This document shows positions 11,504-24,299 of a stretch of DNA of 64,000 bases, piece after piece. Each line of letters opens with the position of its first letter. Position 1 is the stretch's first letter. Below the pieces are notes generated by a model. The model ran no database searches, was not told the origin of the DNA, and was given only the letters and a program-made list of their open reading frames with translations. Position numbers and translations under genes: made by a program. Source of the stretch: Clarkia xantiana subsp. parviflora (lineage: Eukaryota > Streptophyta > Magnoliopsida > Myrtales > Onagraceae); assembly GCA_036873135.1 (NCBI GenBank), contig JAPTYO010000017.1, positions 8,246,001 through 8,310,000 of the forward strand. The letters run 5' to 3'.

Positions 11504-11668
11504 AAAGTCAACGCGCATAGCAAAGTCAACGCGCATAGCAAAGTCAACGCGCATAGCAAAGTCAACGCGCATAGCAAAGTCAACGCGCATAGCAAAGTCA
11601 ACGCGCATATCAAAGTCAATGCGCATAACAAAGTCAACGCGCATAGCAAAGTCAACGCGCATAGCAAA
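11504..11668 (+). repeat. 18-bp tandem array, about nine copies
   Basis: The unit is AAAGTCAACGCGCATAGC. It is the reverse-complement relative of the 18-bp array at 49856-50285 and lies at the equivalent place, upstream of the 3' LTR. Confidence 0.88.
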
Positions 11669-12350
11669 ATTGATACGTGCAACAAAAGTGGCCAACGTCC
11701 CAAGAAGCTATCATGCAAGCGGTGCGACTAATGTGACGAACCGCGAGGAGCAAACACGACAACACTTAAGAAAATATTTCTCTAAGGCATCAAGGCAACA
11801 AACGACTACTTCCAAGAGATTCCTTGATGATAAGGATCAAAGGAGTAATGCACCTACACCCACACCTAAGTGCCTACGGTATACTCCGCCCTCTTCTAAG
11901 TATTTATCTCTACGCGCATGATTATTTCGGTATTACGCATATCAAATTCATCATTTTACATGCATGTTTTCATATCGCATAATTCATGATTTAATAATCG
12001 CTAAGTCATTTTAGAAGAATACGGATTATATTTCTAACATCGCGTAATTACGTTCTTGCCATGACCGTTACTTGTGCATACACGTTGATAAAAGCATGTC
12101 CGCATGACGTATTACTAATTGCTTATATCCCTAACGGTAATCATATTTGCACGTTACATATGCGCATTCTCTATTGAACTAACCGTGATGACAGGAAATA
12201 AAGTCATTCGGTCGGAAAATCAAAGGACGGACGAAATCAAGACTTCTACGTCCAACCAACAATCAAAACCGGAAGGTTAGCGTCAAGCTCTAATTGGACG
12301 CGTATCCTAACTTAAAATAGAGTCAAGAAAGGTTTTAAACCGTTACTTGA

Positions 12351-12362
12351 CTCGGGGGCAAG
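12351..12362 (+). promoter_or_regulatory. polypurine tract
   Basis: A CTCGGGGGCAAG purine run directly precedes the 3' LTR, where plus-strand DNA synthesis would be primed. Confidence 0.7.
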
Positions 12363-13167
12363 TGATGGATATGTGTCCAATTCGGGTTCGTATTTATGTT
12401 TCGGGCCTCGTAAACACGTCGAAAATCACATCACGGTTTAAAAACGTCTCCCAAGGGTCAAAACGGTCCGGAAGCGCGTTACGCGCGTCCGAGTTGCAGC
12501 AACCCGGACGTCCGGATTGCACGGAAAACCGGACCTCGCCGAATTGCCCAAATTCGACGAGGTCCGAATTGCATTACGGGTACTGCGCGATTACCGTTAC
12601 GTGTAGAGAAGTCAAGTTCGCGCATTGCCAATATGGATGACGGTTACCGCTTGCTTTTGAACCGTCATCAAACCGCTTTAAAACCTGGTTCGGTCCCAAG
12701 GAAGCCTATAAATAGGAGGCCTTGGCCACCCATTTTCACACATCCTCTCATTTGCCCAACTTTGGTATTTTGAGCTCTGACTTCTCTCTAGAAATACTTT
12801 CTCTCTCTAGAATTACCCTTTTTAGCCCTATTATGACTTAGGCATCGGAGAGGGCTCCACTAGCACCACCCCCCCTCTCCGTGCTAGTACTGGCCCTTCG
12901 TGCACGAACCAGGGCTCCAGACGTTCAGACGTGTGCACAGACTGCCATCCGCTTTCCTGAGACTCATCCGCTTTCCTGAGACATATCCACTTTCCGAGAC
13001 ACAGATTCCTTTTGAGACACAGACTTTTCCAAGGCTCAGCGATAAACCGAACACTCGTCATCGGCACAAGGCGAAAACCTCTTTCAGACGAAGGGTGACA
13101 ACCTAGAAACCCGCTCAACCACTCAAACAGACGCGTCCGCACGACCCAGTTCATCCAGGACGCAACA
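12363..13167 (+). repeat. 3' LTR, full length (805 bp)
   Basis: It starts TGATGGATATGTGTCC and ends GACGCAACA. It has TATAAATA at 12707-12714, followed by pyrimidine-rich CTCTCTAGAA blocks, the GGCATCGGAGAGGG motif at 12841 and the CTAGCAC/GTGCTAG stem-loop (12860-12866 and 12881-12887) with a C-rich loop. Confidence 0.9.
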
Positions 13168-13172
13168 GCAAC

Positions 13173-15193
13173 CCAAGTGAATGATATGGTAAATGATAAT
13201 GGAAACATTGTCATAATAAATCCAGAGGGAGGATTACACCCTCTACCACACGAAAATCACTGTTGCCGATAGGACAAATCAAGTTGAACCTGACATTCAC
13301 GATGAATGCTGAATCGCTGGATGAAATAATCCAATAACACCACATCTTCTATCGATACCCATTGTTTCCAGTAGGAGTGATCCGACCAGACTCGGTTCCA
13401 GGTCCTTGTGATCAAGGAATTCAATCTCGGAGATAAAATCTCGAGACCAAGAGGTCGTTAAAGGGAAGTTGTAGGTCAAGGTTCGAGCACTGCTCTTATT
13501 CCCAGTGGGAGTCATGCTCCGAAAAAAAGCATTATTCCGAGTGGGAGTGTCGTTCAGACTCAAGATGGGATTGACGAGCCTTGATATGATTGAAGGCATT
13601 GAACTTTTCAAAGAAGTATCCCAGTAATATGGGTGATAACCTCACTCTGAAATCTGTAGACTAACCGGAAACGGTTTAACTAGCATTGAAAAGATATCAA
13701 GTTGATAAATGGAGGAAAATAATAAAACGAGAAAAATCCCTTAAATGAAAGCCATTATAGTCTTTATTGAATTACCTGTTAACCACAGGAGCGTAAGGAT
13801 GAGATGGATCTTGAAAAAGGTTCATCGCAGATGGAAATGTCAGACGATTTAAAGGCAGACTTATTGCGAAAGGATAAACCCAAATCCACGGAGTGGACTT
13901 TGACGAATCACACTCACTGACTGTGCGTAAAACCACGGTTAGGGCCAAAATGGTCCTGGTCGCAAGTCTCGAATTCGTGCTGCAGCGAATGAGTGTTAAG
14001 ACCGCATTCGTCCTCGGAAACCTGGAAGGAAGAGTCTATATGGAGCAACTAGAGGGTTTCATTACTCCTGGTAACGAACATAAAGTTTGTAAACTCCAAA
14101 GGTCAATTTACGGTCTTAAACAATCGTCTAGGCAATGGTACCGCAGATTCCATGAGGAAATCGTAGAAAACGGCTACGTGAATCTTCACGAGGACCCGTG
14201 CGAGTACTATAAGACCTACATTTCTAAGTATGTCATCTTAACCTTATAGTGGATGATATACTCATTGCCGCAAACGATGTGAGTTTTATGAATAAGTCAA
14301 AGTCCTGGTTAGCATCTGTGTTTGAAGATGAAAGACATGGGAGAGGCCACATATATCTTAGGCATTAAAATTTCTAGAGATAGAGCTACCCGAAAATTAT
14401 GTCTATCTCAAGAAACATATATCGACAAATTATTGAAAAGGTTCATAATGATAGATGCCAAACCCGTGGATAGGCCAGTTGTATATGGGTACGCACTGTC
14501 AAAAACGTGACGGCCACAAGAACCTGGCAGAGCGTGAACAGATGAAGGGTGCAGAGTACTTGAGTATGGTCGGAAGTCTCATGTACGCCATGCAATGCAC
14601 CCGTCTGGACATATGTTATGTCGTGGGCCTAGTAGCAAGATTCCAATCAGATCCTGGATATCAACATTTAAAGTCTGTAAAACGAATTTTTTTGTTATCT
14701 GAAAGGTACTACCGACTACGCTCTGTGCAACGAGGGCAGGAAGTTAGACTTGACCGGTTATAGTGACGCCGACCATGGTGGCGATCCAAATAATCGTAAG
14801 TCCACCACAGGGGGAGTATTTCTCCTTGCTAATGCCGCCATTTCATGGACGAGCAAGAAGCAGACTTGTGTCGCGCTGTCTACGATGGAATCAGAAGCAT
14901 TCTGGCTGAAAAGGATTCCTACTGCACTACTTTATGTCAATGACGGGAGTAAACCCGTCGTGGTATACTCTGACAGTTAAGAAGGTATTGCGGCAATTAA
15001 GAATCCAAAGTACCATAGTAGGAACAAACACATTGATGTGAAATATTTTTATGCTAAATCTATGGCAGAAGAAAATATTATCACTATGGAATACTTGTCC
15101 ACTGACAACATGGATGCGGACCCATTTACTAAACCACTACGCAGGGAGATATTCGAAAAGCACGTAAAATTTCTTGGATTGCGTAGGGTTTAA
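13173..15193 (+). pseudogene. Ty1/copia pol remnant (RT and RNase H)
   Basis: After a degraded stretch (13173-13800), copia reverse transcriptase is readable from about 13820. KGRLIAKG and HGVDFDESHS precede VKTAFVLGNLEGRVYMEQ, LQRSIYGLKQSSRQWY and then LVDDILIAAND around 14240-14280. RNase H follows (GYSDADHGGDP, KSTTGGVFLLANAAISWTSK) and the terminal region TKPLRREIFEKHVKFLGLRRV ends with TAA at 15191-15193. Several frameshifts and stops break the frame, for example near 14250, 14320, 14510 and 14690, and a TAA interrupts YSDS at about 14978. It encoded the polymerase half of a copia polyprotein. Integrase and gag are not readable. It lies next to the gypsy insertion. Confidence 0.85.
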
Positions 15194-16312
15194 TATGTGG
15201 CATAGTATCTGTGATAACATTTTGATAATTAAAGGTTACATTTTAATAAACGAGATAAATACAATCGAGTTTATGATCCATCGATGTCATAATGTTTGAA
15301 TACATCGGATTTACGGCCTATAAACTAAGTCGTAGGAGGACGCAATCCTCTGCCAATACTATGTCGAATGTGGGCCTTACCTCGTCACACAGGTACGGTC
15401 ATCTTGCGGTGTAAGGAGGCTTCTACCAAGAAAGACTGGCTAAGAATCCGGGGGATAAACCTGATTACGCAAGACGATTATTATGTTCTAAAGAAATTCA
15501 ACATGATCTTCGTTTTGCACATCGCCGTGATGAACTTCGTCCGTCCACATTCTGGGCCATATGAAAATCTGCGATAGCATGATTGATATATCCCTTACCT
15601 TGTCAACTTAAAATTTCGGATATGCTATCGACGTGTGCTTCATACTACGCGTGCCACGTTTGACCACGGGGCCACAGCTCGGTTGTGCTAGATTAGGATC
15701 TTCGAGATTCTATTGGGCGTAAACTTCTTTACCTTGAGCGAGTGATTGATCCCGATAGCCTTATGAAGAGGCGCCCAAAGTATCCTTATGAACTCATAAC
15801 TCATATCTAAGGTCATGCTCGCTTCCCGGCGTACGAGCGTAGGGCTGAACAAAAAGGCCCAGTGACCACGTCTTTGGAAACCAGTTGGGTCTGACTGAGG
15901 ATATGAGCGATGGGGATGGTCAAGTTCACCTATAATTCACCTACTCTTGTATACACTAGGTGGCCACCAACCGGATATTAGTTGAAGGTTGTGAATACTT
16001 GTACGGATGTCTTGGAGAAGTGTTCATATGTGGAAACTAGGCAAAACGAGAATTATTAGTTGACCTAGGATACAACGCGACACTTTATATGTGATATATA
16101 ACAGGTTGATTGAAGAAAGGGAATCAACGTTCCGCGGGCGCTACAACACTCCTAACAGATGAGTAGCACGATGTCCGTCGTGTTCGCCGGTCGCACGGCA
16201 AACCTTGTATGAACTACTCAGAAGCAAGGACAAGATCGAAAGAGTGAAATGATGATTCCGATTCGGGAAATGATACATTTACAGGCACCGTCCCATTCCG
16301 GCGAGTGGGAGC
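15194..16312 (+). other. copia 3' non-coding region
   Basis: An unusually long (1.1 kb) leader to the 3' LTR. Homologous blocks recur at 17690-18805 and at 36481-36994. It ends with a purine tract GCGAGTGGGAGC directly before the LTR. Confidence 0.7.
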
Positions 16313-16910
16313 TGTTAGAATATGGTGATGGGCGCCGTAATTTGTAGCCCATAATATGTATAGTTTACCTAAAGGAACTTGGGTAAATGTCACATTAGGG
16401 TAATTCGGCTAGACACAAATTCCAATTAACATGAGAGGCCCAAAATTGGGCATCCCTAATACATAGGCCGGCCGAATTTAATAGTGGTGTAAAGTGGATT
16501 TTTGTCCACTTTACTCCTCCTATATATATGTGGTGTTAGAGGATTATTAGGGTTCATCACTAATCCTTCCTTAGAGTTTTTTGGAGAGAAAAACCCTCAT
16601 CCCCACACCACTAGTTCGGCCGAACCATTGCTAGCACTAATGGTGTGCCAATTTGCTTTCTAGCAAACACAACAGAGACCTGTCCTAGCCGAAGAGTCGA
16701 TCACAGGCTTTGCTGTATAGACTATACCACGTAGGGCTTCTCTAACAAGAACCTATACAGGTGCCAACCGGAGAGCCGCGAACTCCCTCAGCAAGATCTT
16801 GGGTCTACGGACTGTGTTAAAGGTATGTGTGATTCTTCGGCTGCGTAATTTTGATTACTAGCATGAACTTTGTTTAAGTGTCCGTGGTGATTACTCCCCG
16901 TAATCTAACA
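16313..16910 (+). repeat. copia LTR (598 bp), shared between two tandem copies
   Basis: It starts TGTTAGAATATGG and ends GTAATCTAACA, a TGTTAG...CTAACA inverted terminus. TATATATA lies near 16516. A purine tract lies to the left, and a second copia interior begins immediately to the right without a primer-binding site. Confidence 0.85.
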
Positions 16911-17689
16911 TTTAGATTACAAGATGCCAAACCCGTGGAAACACTGGTAGTATTCGGCTGCGCGTTGTCAAAGCGCGACGACCCGAAGAACCAGCAAGAG
17001 TGTGAACAGATGAGGAGTGAAGAGTATTTAAGCATGGTCGGAAGTCTCGTGTACACCATGCTTTGCACTCGTATGGACATCTGTTACGTTGTAGGCCTAG
17101 TAGCAAGATTTCAATCAGGACCTGGCTATCAACATTTAAAAGCTGTAAAGCGGATCATGCGATATTTGAACGATACTGCCGACTACGTACTATGCTATGA
17201 GGGCTGGAAGTTAGAATTGACCGGATTCAGTGACGCCGACCATGGTGGCGATCCAGATGATCGTAAGTCCACCACAGGAGGAGTGTTTCTCCTTGCTGAT
17301 GCCGCCATTTCATGGACGAGCAAGAAGCAATCATGTGTTGCGCTGTCTACAACGGAATTGGAATTCGTTACTCTCTCCAAATACGCACAGGAAGCGGTCT
17401 GGATGAAAAGGATTTGTACTGCGCTTCTTGTTGGCGACGTCGGGAGTAAGCTTGTCAAGGTGTACTCTGACAGTCAGGCAGCTATTGCGGCAGTAAATAA
17501 CCAAATTACTATAGTGGGACTAAACACATTGATGTGAAGTATAATTATGCTAAATCTTTGGTAGAAGACAATATAATCAGTTTAAAATACTTGCCCACTA
17601 ATGACATGGTGGCGTTCCCATTAACTAAACCATTTCGTAAGGAGACATTTAAAAAGCATGTTAAACTGCTTGGATTGCATAGGGTTTAA
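16911..17689 (+). pseudogene. second Ty1/copia RT-RNase H remnant
   Basis: It begins abruptly after the LTR at the codons for DAKPVETLVVFGCALSKRD, equivalent to about 14455 in the first copy. An open frame of about 200 residues runs through QMRSEEYLSMVGSLVYTM, GFSDADHGGDPDDRKSTTGG and ISWTSKKQSCVALST to VYSDSQAAIAAVNN, then a frameshift near 17500. The 3' end KHVKLLGLHRV ends with TAA at 17687-17689. RNase H motifs are better preserved than in the first copy. Everything 5' of the RT C-terminus is missing. Confidence 0.85.
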
Positions 17690-18805
17690 AAGTGGGCGTA
17701 TATCTGTGATAACATTATGATAATTTAAAGTTACATTTTTTATAAATGAGAGAATTGCAATTCGAGTTTATGATTCATCGACGTCATAATGTTTGATTAT
17801 ATTGGATTTTACGGTCTATAAACTGAGTCGTATGAGGACGCAATCCTCCGCCTATATTATGTCGAATGTGGGCCTTGTTTTGTCACACAGGCACGATCGT
17901 CTTGTAGGAGATGGGGACCTCTGTCGAAGCAAGACTGGCTAAGAACCAGTTGGATAAACTTGGTTACGCAAAACGATTATTTGGTTTCGGAGTAACACGA
18001 GATCTTCGTTTTGAACATCGTCGGTGATGAACTCTGTTCGTCATTAACCACATTCTGCGCCATATGGAAATCTACGATAGCATCATTGGCATATCCCATG
18101 CCTGACGTTGTTCGGGTATGCTACGCGTGCTTCATACTACGCGTGCCATGTTCGACCACGGAGTCATGCTCGGTTTTGTTAGGTAGAATCCTCGAGATTC
18201 GGATGGGTGCAAACTTCTTCACCTCGAGCGTGTGATTGATCCCGGGAGCCTTATGAAAAGGCACCCAAAGTATCCGCATGGACTCATAACTCATATATAA
18301 GGTCAGGCTCAATGTTCGCTTCCCGGCGTATGAGCGCAGTGCTGAAGAAAAAGGCCAAGTTACCACGTCTTTGGAAACCGGTTGGGTTTGACTAAGGGTA
18401 TGAGCGATTGGGATGGTCAAGTTCACCTGTAATTCATCGAATCTTGTATTCACTAGGTGGCCACCAACCGGATATTAGTTGAAGGCTGTGAATACTTGTA
18501 CGAATGCCTTGGAGAAGTATTCTTATGTGGAAACTGGGCAATTGGGGAATTAACAGTTGACCTAGGATACAACACGATACAATTTGATATTTTTAACAGG
18601 TTGATTTGAGATGGGGAATCAATGTTCTGCGGGCGCTACAACACTCCTAACAGATGAGTAGCACAATACCATTTGTATCCGCCGGTCGCACCGCAAACCT
18701 CCTATGAACTATTCAGAAGCAGGGGCAAGATCAGAAGAGTGAAATGTTGATGCGATTTGGACAACAATACATTAACGGGCACCTTCTCATTACGGTGAGT
18801 GGGGC
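17690..18805 (+). other. copia 3' non-coding region, second copy
   Basis: Collinear with 15194-16312, with scattered substitutions and small indels. It ends with GTGAGTGGGGC before the LTR. Confidence 0.7.
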
Positions 18806-19081
18806 TGTTAGGATATGGTGATTGGGCACCGTAAATGGAAGCCCATTAATATGTATATGTTACCTATGAAATTGGGTAAATTTCATATTAGGGAACTTGG
18901 GCTTGACCCAAATCCCAATTGACATGAGAGGCCTAGTATTGGGCCTCCCTTATACACTATAAGTCGGCCGTACTAGGAGAGGGGTAAAGTGAACTTTTGT
19001 GCACATCTTCCGCTGCGTAATTCTGATTACAAGCATGTACCTTGTTTATGTTTCCGTAGTATCTAGCCCCGTAATCCAACA
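18806..19081 (+). repeat. copia LTR, internally deleted (276 bp)
   Basis: It starts TGTTAGGATATGG and ends GTAATCCAACA. Compared with 16313-16910, about 320 bp are missing from the middle: sequence near 18990 jumps directly to the 3' part (TCTTCCGCTGCGTAATT). Confidence 0.8.
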
Positions 19082-19385
19082 ATATAATTTGTACGAAGTT
19101 TTTTTTTTTGGCATAAAAACTCTCGGCTAGATTTCTTCCTTGCCGTCTCTATCCATCACGATTACCTTCTAGAAATTCAAGTCGTGTTGATTCCACTCCT
19201 TCTCAAAGGCCACGTGATCTTTTTGTCTTTTTTGTAAGGCCATGTTAACTTCCATATATGACAATCAATGATGGGTCTTTCTCGACTTCGACCGTACCCT
19301 CCACCACGACTACATCTTCGTGCTCAACTACGTGTTGGATTTATTATGGTTCTATTCAAATTTCCTAGCCTTTTTTATTCAATTA
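19082..19385. other. short flank, nothing recognised
   Basis: Sequence between the copia 3' LTR and the next gypsy element, with a poly-T run near 19100. No gene is supported. Confidence 0.4.
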
Positions 19386-20009
19386 TGATGGATATATGCC
19401 CATTTCGGGTTCGTATTTACATTCCGGACTTCGCAAACACATCAAATTCACATAAACCGTCAAAATACACTCTCGAGGTTCAAAACAGTCTGGACGCGCG
19501 ACACACGCGTCCGGACCGAACCTCCGGATTGCCCTAGACGACCCGGATCGCGCCAGGATTGTTTGAACCCGACGTGACCCGATTCTCCGTCTGCAACGTG
19601 CGTATTCCATTTGTTTCCTCACACCAAGTTAGATTTTTCTAATAGCCAAACTTGATCAAACCAAACGACGCTTCACACTTTCTTTTAAACCGGCGTCGAA
19701 CTGCACAAAAACCGGGATCGGTTCTAAGGTTGCCTATAAATAGGGAACCTAGGCCATCCATTTTACTTTACATTCACTTGAGGTTGGCTTAGAAGCTTTG
19801 ACTTCTCTCTAGCTTTCTCTCTCTAGAATTCTCATTTAAGCATCGGAGAGGGCTCAACCGGCACCCCCCCCCTCCGTTCTGGTTACTGCCCCTGTGTGCA
19901 GGTCCGGACGACAAGCTTGAAGTTAGGAGCGTGAAGTTGAAGGACCGAACACAACGATCAAACTGAAGATTCGTCGAGTCGGTTACATCATGCGGGTTCG
20001 AACGAAACA
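19386..20009 (+). repeat. 5' LTR (624 bp)
   Basis: It has CCTATAAATAGGG near 19733 (TATA box), the GCATCGGAGAGGG motif at about 19841, and the stem-loop AACCGGCACC...GTTCTGGTT (19856-19865 and 19875-19883) with a C9 loop. Confidence 0.82.
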
Positions 20010-20011
20010 TT

Positions 20012-20027
20012 TGGCGTTGTCCGCAGG
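20012..20027 (+). promoter_or_regulatory. primer-binding site, degenerate
   Basis: TGGCGTTGTCCGCAGG is two bases after the LTR. Compared with TGGCGCCGTC of related elements, CC is changed to TT. Confidence 0.5.
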
Positions 20028-20060
20028 ATTCGAACATGAAGCAATATTGCACTACAAGCT

Positions 20061-20594
20061 ATGACAAGCAATCATCCTCCTCCTGGCAATGTCAACCCGC
20101 AGGAAAAGAAGAAAGGCTCAGGGCACCCGAAGAAGACAACTGTCGAGTAGACAAGTAAGCAGGCGCCATCAAGGAGTCAGCCTGGAACTTCTCACATCAC
20201 TGAGGCTACCTCGACTGCTTCCTTCGTGCTTGAAAGAAGCATGCCTGCCGCACCGCATGAACCAGGAGTGCGCAACAGAATGCTTAATACACCCCAGTCA
20301 GGGCACGAGCACGGAGCGCATGCGAATCAACAGTTCCCTTACGAGATGCCTGCAGAGGAGACGCAACAACAAGAAACAGGTGCAAACCCAGCACCACCAG
20401 CCACCCCTGCCATGATGGCAGCACTGGAAGAATTGAGAGGTTTCAGGGAAACTTTGAGAAGCCATATACCACTTCCCCCACCGCTGCCAATCAATGGTCA
20501 GGCCATCCTAGCAAGGGCAATGTCACGCGACACTTCCCGCCAAGAGACCCTATTCCAGGGTAGAGAACATTATTCAGAAGGTACATACCAGTAG
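20061..20594 (+). pseudogene. gag N-terminal remnant
   Basis: It begins with ATG at 20061 (MTSNHPPPGNVNPQEKKK), equivalent to the gag starts at 4999 and 58022. TAG at 20148-20150 stops it after 29 codons. The same frame resumes through [19 protein letters not shown] and ARAMSRDTSRQETLFQG, the conserved N-terminal module, to a second TAG at 20592-20594. A trace of the downstream linker (QKESW, like HQKEAWKQPP) follows, but no capsid core, zinc knuckle or protease is found. Confidence 0.72.
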
Positions 20595-23154
20595 CAACAG
20601 GCAAGGAATGAGCCAAGGCAAGAAGCGACGCGCTCATACACTCTCTATGTAAGGGCGCATGGTCAGAAAGAGTCATGAAGGAAGCCTCCGCCTCCGCGCT
20701 CATAGCATCCCTGCAAGGAAAGTTCCTACCAAGCAACCAACTCAAGAATAAGTACACAAGGGAGCTTACCAAGGAGTGGTGCATCGCTATACCCAAGAGA
20801 CATGCACAGACCAACACTGGAACGCTGTGCTGTGTTACTACATCACTGGAACCGTCACCGTCGCAATTGAGCGTATAGCTGCTGCAAAAATCGCTGCTAC
20901 TACCGGTCTTGTGACTGTTCACCACTATAGTAGCAACCACTGCTACCGCTGCCTTGGACGTCGTTGTAACTGCTGTTACCATCAACCTTTGGCATTTGTC
21001 TACAAGTATTCGCTATCGTTACTACAGTACGCGCACACAGAACAGGAACCAAGGGAAATAAGAAGCTGGGGAAGGACGACCCCTCATATTTTCGAATTAA
21101 TTCGAATACGACCTGACGAGGATAATCGTCGCCAACAGAAATCATCACAGATTACATACGCTACGCCTGAGCTGACCACTATATGAGCAACGTTCATCGT
21201 TTGACATGTTCACTGTCTTCCGAGGATCCCTTTACAATCATCAAAGTGGTCGCATCCGCACTAATCTACCAAGCAGACAACATTGACGTGCACAGACACG
21301 CGCATTTCCAAAGTGCGCACATTTCAAAGATGCGTTCATTTCTAAAGCGCACACAGCTCCAACTTGTGGTTTCCCCTGATCAATACCTGTCAAACGCGCA
21401 CATCGATAGCAAGCGCGCGTACCCACGTCCTTATAACACACCCAAGTCATGGGTATACGAGAGTTCGACCTTTGACGACACGCAAGTACGAAACCAAATT
21501 GCACACTTCCTACGAAGAATGTTCCAACACTCGGCAATCAAGGGAAGCCTCAACACCGAGAGAAGGAGACTGCGACACAACAACGCGCTCTGTCGTGTCC
21601 GCACCTGACGCGTCCGTACAAATCTCGGATTTTTCAAAAAATCCCCAACGGGGGCATGCGCTGACTACGCCCATACGACGGAACCTCAAGGGCTCTAAAT
21701 ATCGCGTTGCGGTAATAAACAAAATTGGGGCACCACTCAAGTGACAACGCCACCACCATTGCGGAAGATGGGAATTCAGGAGGGACTCATATGTTATACG
21801 CACGATTGTGCTAAAACCATCACGTGAGAAAAGTTAGAGAATTATCTCCAACATCCAGCAAGTTTACCTTCGTCGAGCACATATGAGGGTCGTACCACTC
21901 AGAACCCGTCACACAGACACAACACAGTGAAGAGTCACGAGTGTATGAAGAAACACATCAACTAAACCAAGACTTCATGGAAGTGAACATGTGAAGCGTA
22001 AAACGCAAAGCATACATACTATACTCAACAACGCGCGACGCGCGTCCGAGAAGAGAAGGGTTAATCTTACCCACTCCTAGCAACAAACACACTTGCATCA
22101 AAATGCAGGAAGAGAGGAGAATGAATTTACAAGTCTCCCTCAAGTATGAGCATTGCCGTATGACAGTCACCGAGAGACACGCTCAACACTCGATGCAAAA
22201 GCGGGGGCATCTTACTAAACCCCCGCATACAGGATACAATCATTATAATTTATCAAGAAACAACGGTGCGCCTACCAAGCAACTTGGGGGGCACCAAGCT
22301 GACAAGTGCTCGGCATTCCACCGAAGTGAAAAAAGTGAATCGTTGCAAGAACACGCGGTACCACTCCTCTAAGAAAATGCACCAACAAGGAATAAAACTT
22401 CAACATCCTATACGGATTGATCCCAATAGGGAGATACCAAGCATCGTCCTCGAAGGGCGATTCTTTCTACTTGAACAAGGTCCAGGTAACATGTGTTACT
22501 ACCAAGGGTAAACCCAGGTATGAGGTAACAACTCTACAACAATACTATTATGAATAAAGCAGACCACTCGAGTAAAATATCTACTCAGGGTAGCCTGATT
22601 TAGTCGAGGAAAAATCCAAGCTGAATGAAACAGACTAGTCACGAATAGTCTGATCCAGTCGTAATGGCATTGCAGGCGATAGAGCCATATAACGAGACAT
22701 ATAACACCATTTCATTCCCTAACCAATATATATCTCGAAGTATTGCGACAAACTTGAGACAGGTTATATGTACATCCAACAGATGTCTCAACGACACAAC
22801 CTATCTATGGAACAACACTAGGGGGAGTTGTATGCAACACTCTCTGGAATTCTCTATCTATGGACATTCTACTTAGGCATCTAAGCAAAGTAACGGTCGT
22901 GTATATATCATTTGCATCATCACAACAAGCCTCCAAGTTAACTATAACTTGCGATATATCAGCGAGCATTTTACTCAAACATCAGCTCTTGCCGTGGAAA
23001 CAACGCCAAGTAACAATCGTGTATATACGTGTGTATCACGCTAAGGAAGCATCGACGCGTATCGACTAAAGAACGCATACAGCAATGCATAGTCTCTGTT
23101 TATACATACATATCCACCAACACATTTAGAGGGGGATACTTGAAAAAGTTCAGC

Positions 23155-23240
23155 ACCTAACGCGTCCGCACTTAACGCGTCCGCACCTATCACGTCTGCA
23201 ACTGTCGCGTCCGCACCTGACGCGTCTGCACCTAGGGAAG
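23155..23240 (+). repeat. short tandem ACGCGTCCGCACCT units
   Basis: About five diverged 15-16-bp units. Similar single units occur near 7920 and 21600. Confidence 0.6.
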
Positions 23241-23697
23241 TTTCCTACACAACCAAGGAGTCCTCGTATCAGGCTCCTTTATCTATTACATTCATTACTT
23301 GAAGGAGATTCATAACTCCATATATTTGCAACTTTGTAATTGCAACAACTATCTAATGAAATCAATGTATTTTAATAGGTACATCACTACATCATACACA
23401 CTACTTTGGAATTATGCGAAGTAACAAACTACGCGCATATTACTTGCATCAACAATACAAGCTATCGCGTTATGCACAACAATCAACTTATATTATACAA
23501 CGTCGACATATCTATTATCAGCATCAACAATGAGCATATAAATGCTCTTTATCTATAATTATGACTACTCCAAATAGTGTCAACAACACACAACATCTTG
23601 AGTTCAAACCAAGATTTATCTACAAGTGGCATGCAGCGACATCCTCCTTGTGAGGGAAACCCCCATGTTAACAACTAAAAACTGGCATGCTGTGAAA

Positions 23698-24010
23698 TCC
23701 TCTTGTTAGAGGCAAATCCTCATGTTCATAGCCATTCCCTGAGTTTAAAACATGATGCGGCAACATTCAAAGGGACTGATCACCCCAACATGGAGGATGT
23801 CCTCTTGTTAGACGACAACCCCATCCTACTACAAAGTATGCTTCCCCAACGCGGGTTGATACATCATGGCGGGCGTCCTCTTGTTAGACGACAACCCCAT
23901 GCTACTACAAAGTATGCTTCCCCAACCGGGTTGATACATCATGGCAGACGTTCTCTTGTTAGACGACAACCCCATGCTATTATACCCAACGCGGGTTGAT
24001 ACATCATGGC
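23698..24010 (+). repeat. tandem array, about 75-bp period, CCTCTTGTTAGACGACAACC units
   Basis: Units are separated by AGTATGCTTCCCCAACGCGG and GGGTTGATACATCATGG. Homologous to 8641-8800 and to the 66-bp array at 53478-54040. Confidence 0.75.
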
Positions 24011-24299
24011 GCGACATCCTCTCTATAGAGGCAAACCCCATGTTATTTCAAAGTATGCTTCCCCATCACGGGTTAATACACGCTAGCAGGAGCGTACCCT
24101 ATTTGAAAAACTCACCAAACTTACAAGTCGAGTCTTGTACAACGCTATTTTGCCCGTGAGCATATAACGGAATAAAACACACCAAATGCAGCAAGTAGTG
24201 TCTTGCCACAACGTCGCCTTGGAGTGGACCAAGAGAGAGAAAAAAAATTGCAAGTCGTTCTAAAGCGGTCTTGTGCAGCCCTTCTGGACTAACCATGGA

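Larger units (their letters stand above)
7364..12350. other. long non-coding interior of the gypsy element with tandem arrays
   Basis: No domain-bearing ORF is seen. The stretch holds four tandem arrays, annotated separately. Around 9030-9110 it matches, in reverse complement, the sequence near 53160-53230 of the minus-strand element, including CTTCCCCAACGCGGGTTGAT, so the two families share a common interior. The pol genes expected here are absent. Confidence 0.7.
4334..13167 (+). mobile_element. non-autonomous Ty3/gypsy (Tat-like) LTR retrotransposon
   Basis: It is flanked by a perfect 5-bp target duplication GCAAC (4329-4333 and 13168-13172). The LTRs start TGATGGATAT and end GCAACA, a primer-binding site follows the 5' LTR, and a G-rich polypurine tract precedes the 3' LTR. 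The 7.4-kb interior encodes only gag-related protein (4999-7363). No protease, RT, RNase H or integrase motif is visible. The remainder is long non-coding sequence with several tandem arrays, related in patches to the minus-strand element at 47706-58800. It fits the LARD or gag-only class and would need enzymes in trans. It is inserted within copia sequence. Confidence 0.88.

Noticed and set aside
11504..11668. CRISPR-like regular repeats
   Set aside because: Units are directly adjacent with no unique spacers, and the window is eukaryotic. It is a simple tandem array.
20491..21803. Overlapping ORFs of about 80-164 codons after the gag remnant of the LARD-like element
   Set aside because: Frames on both strands overlap, lack domains and are not conserved in the related element at 4334-13167.
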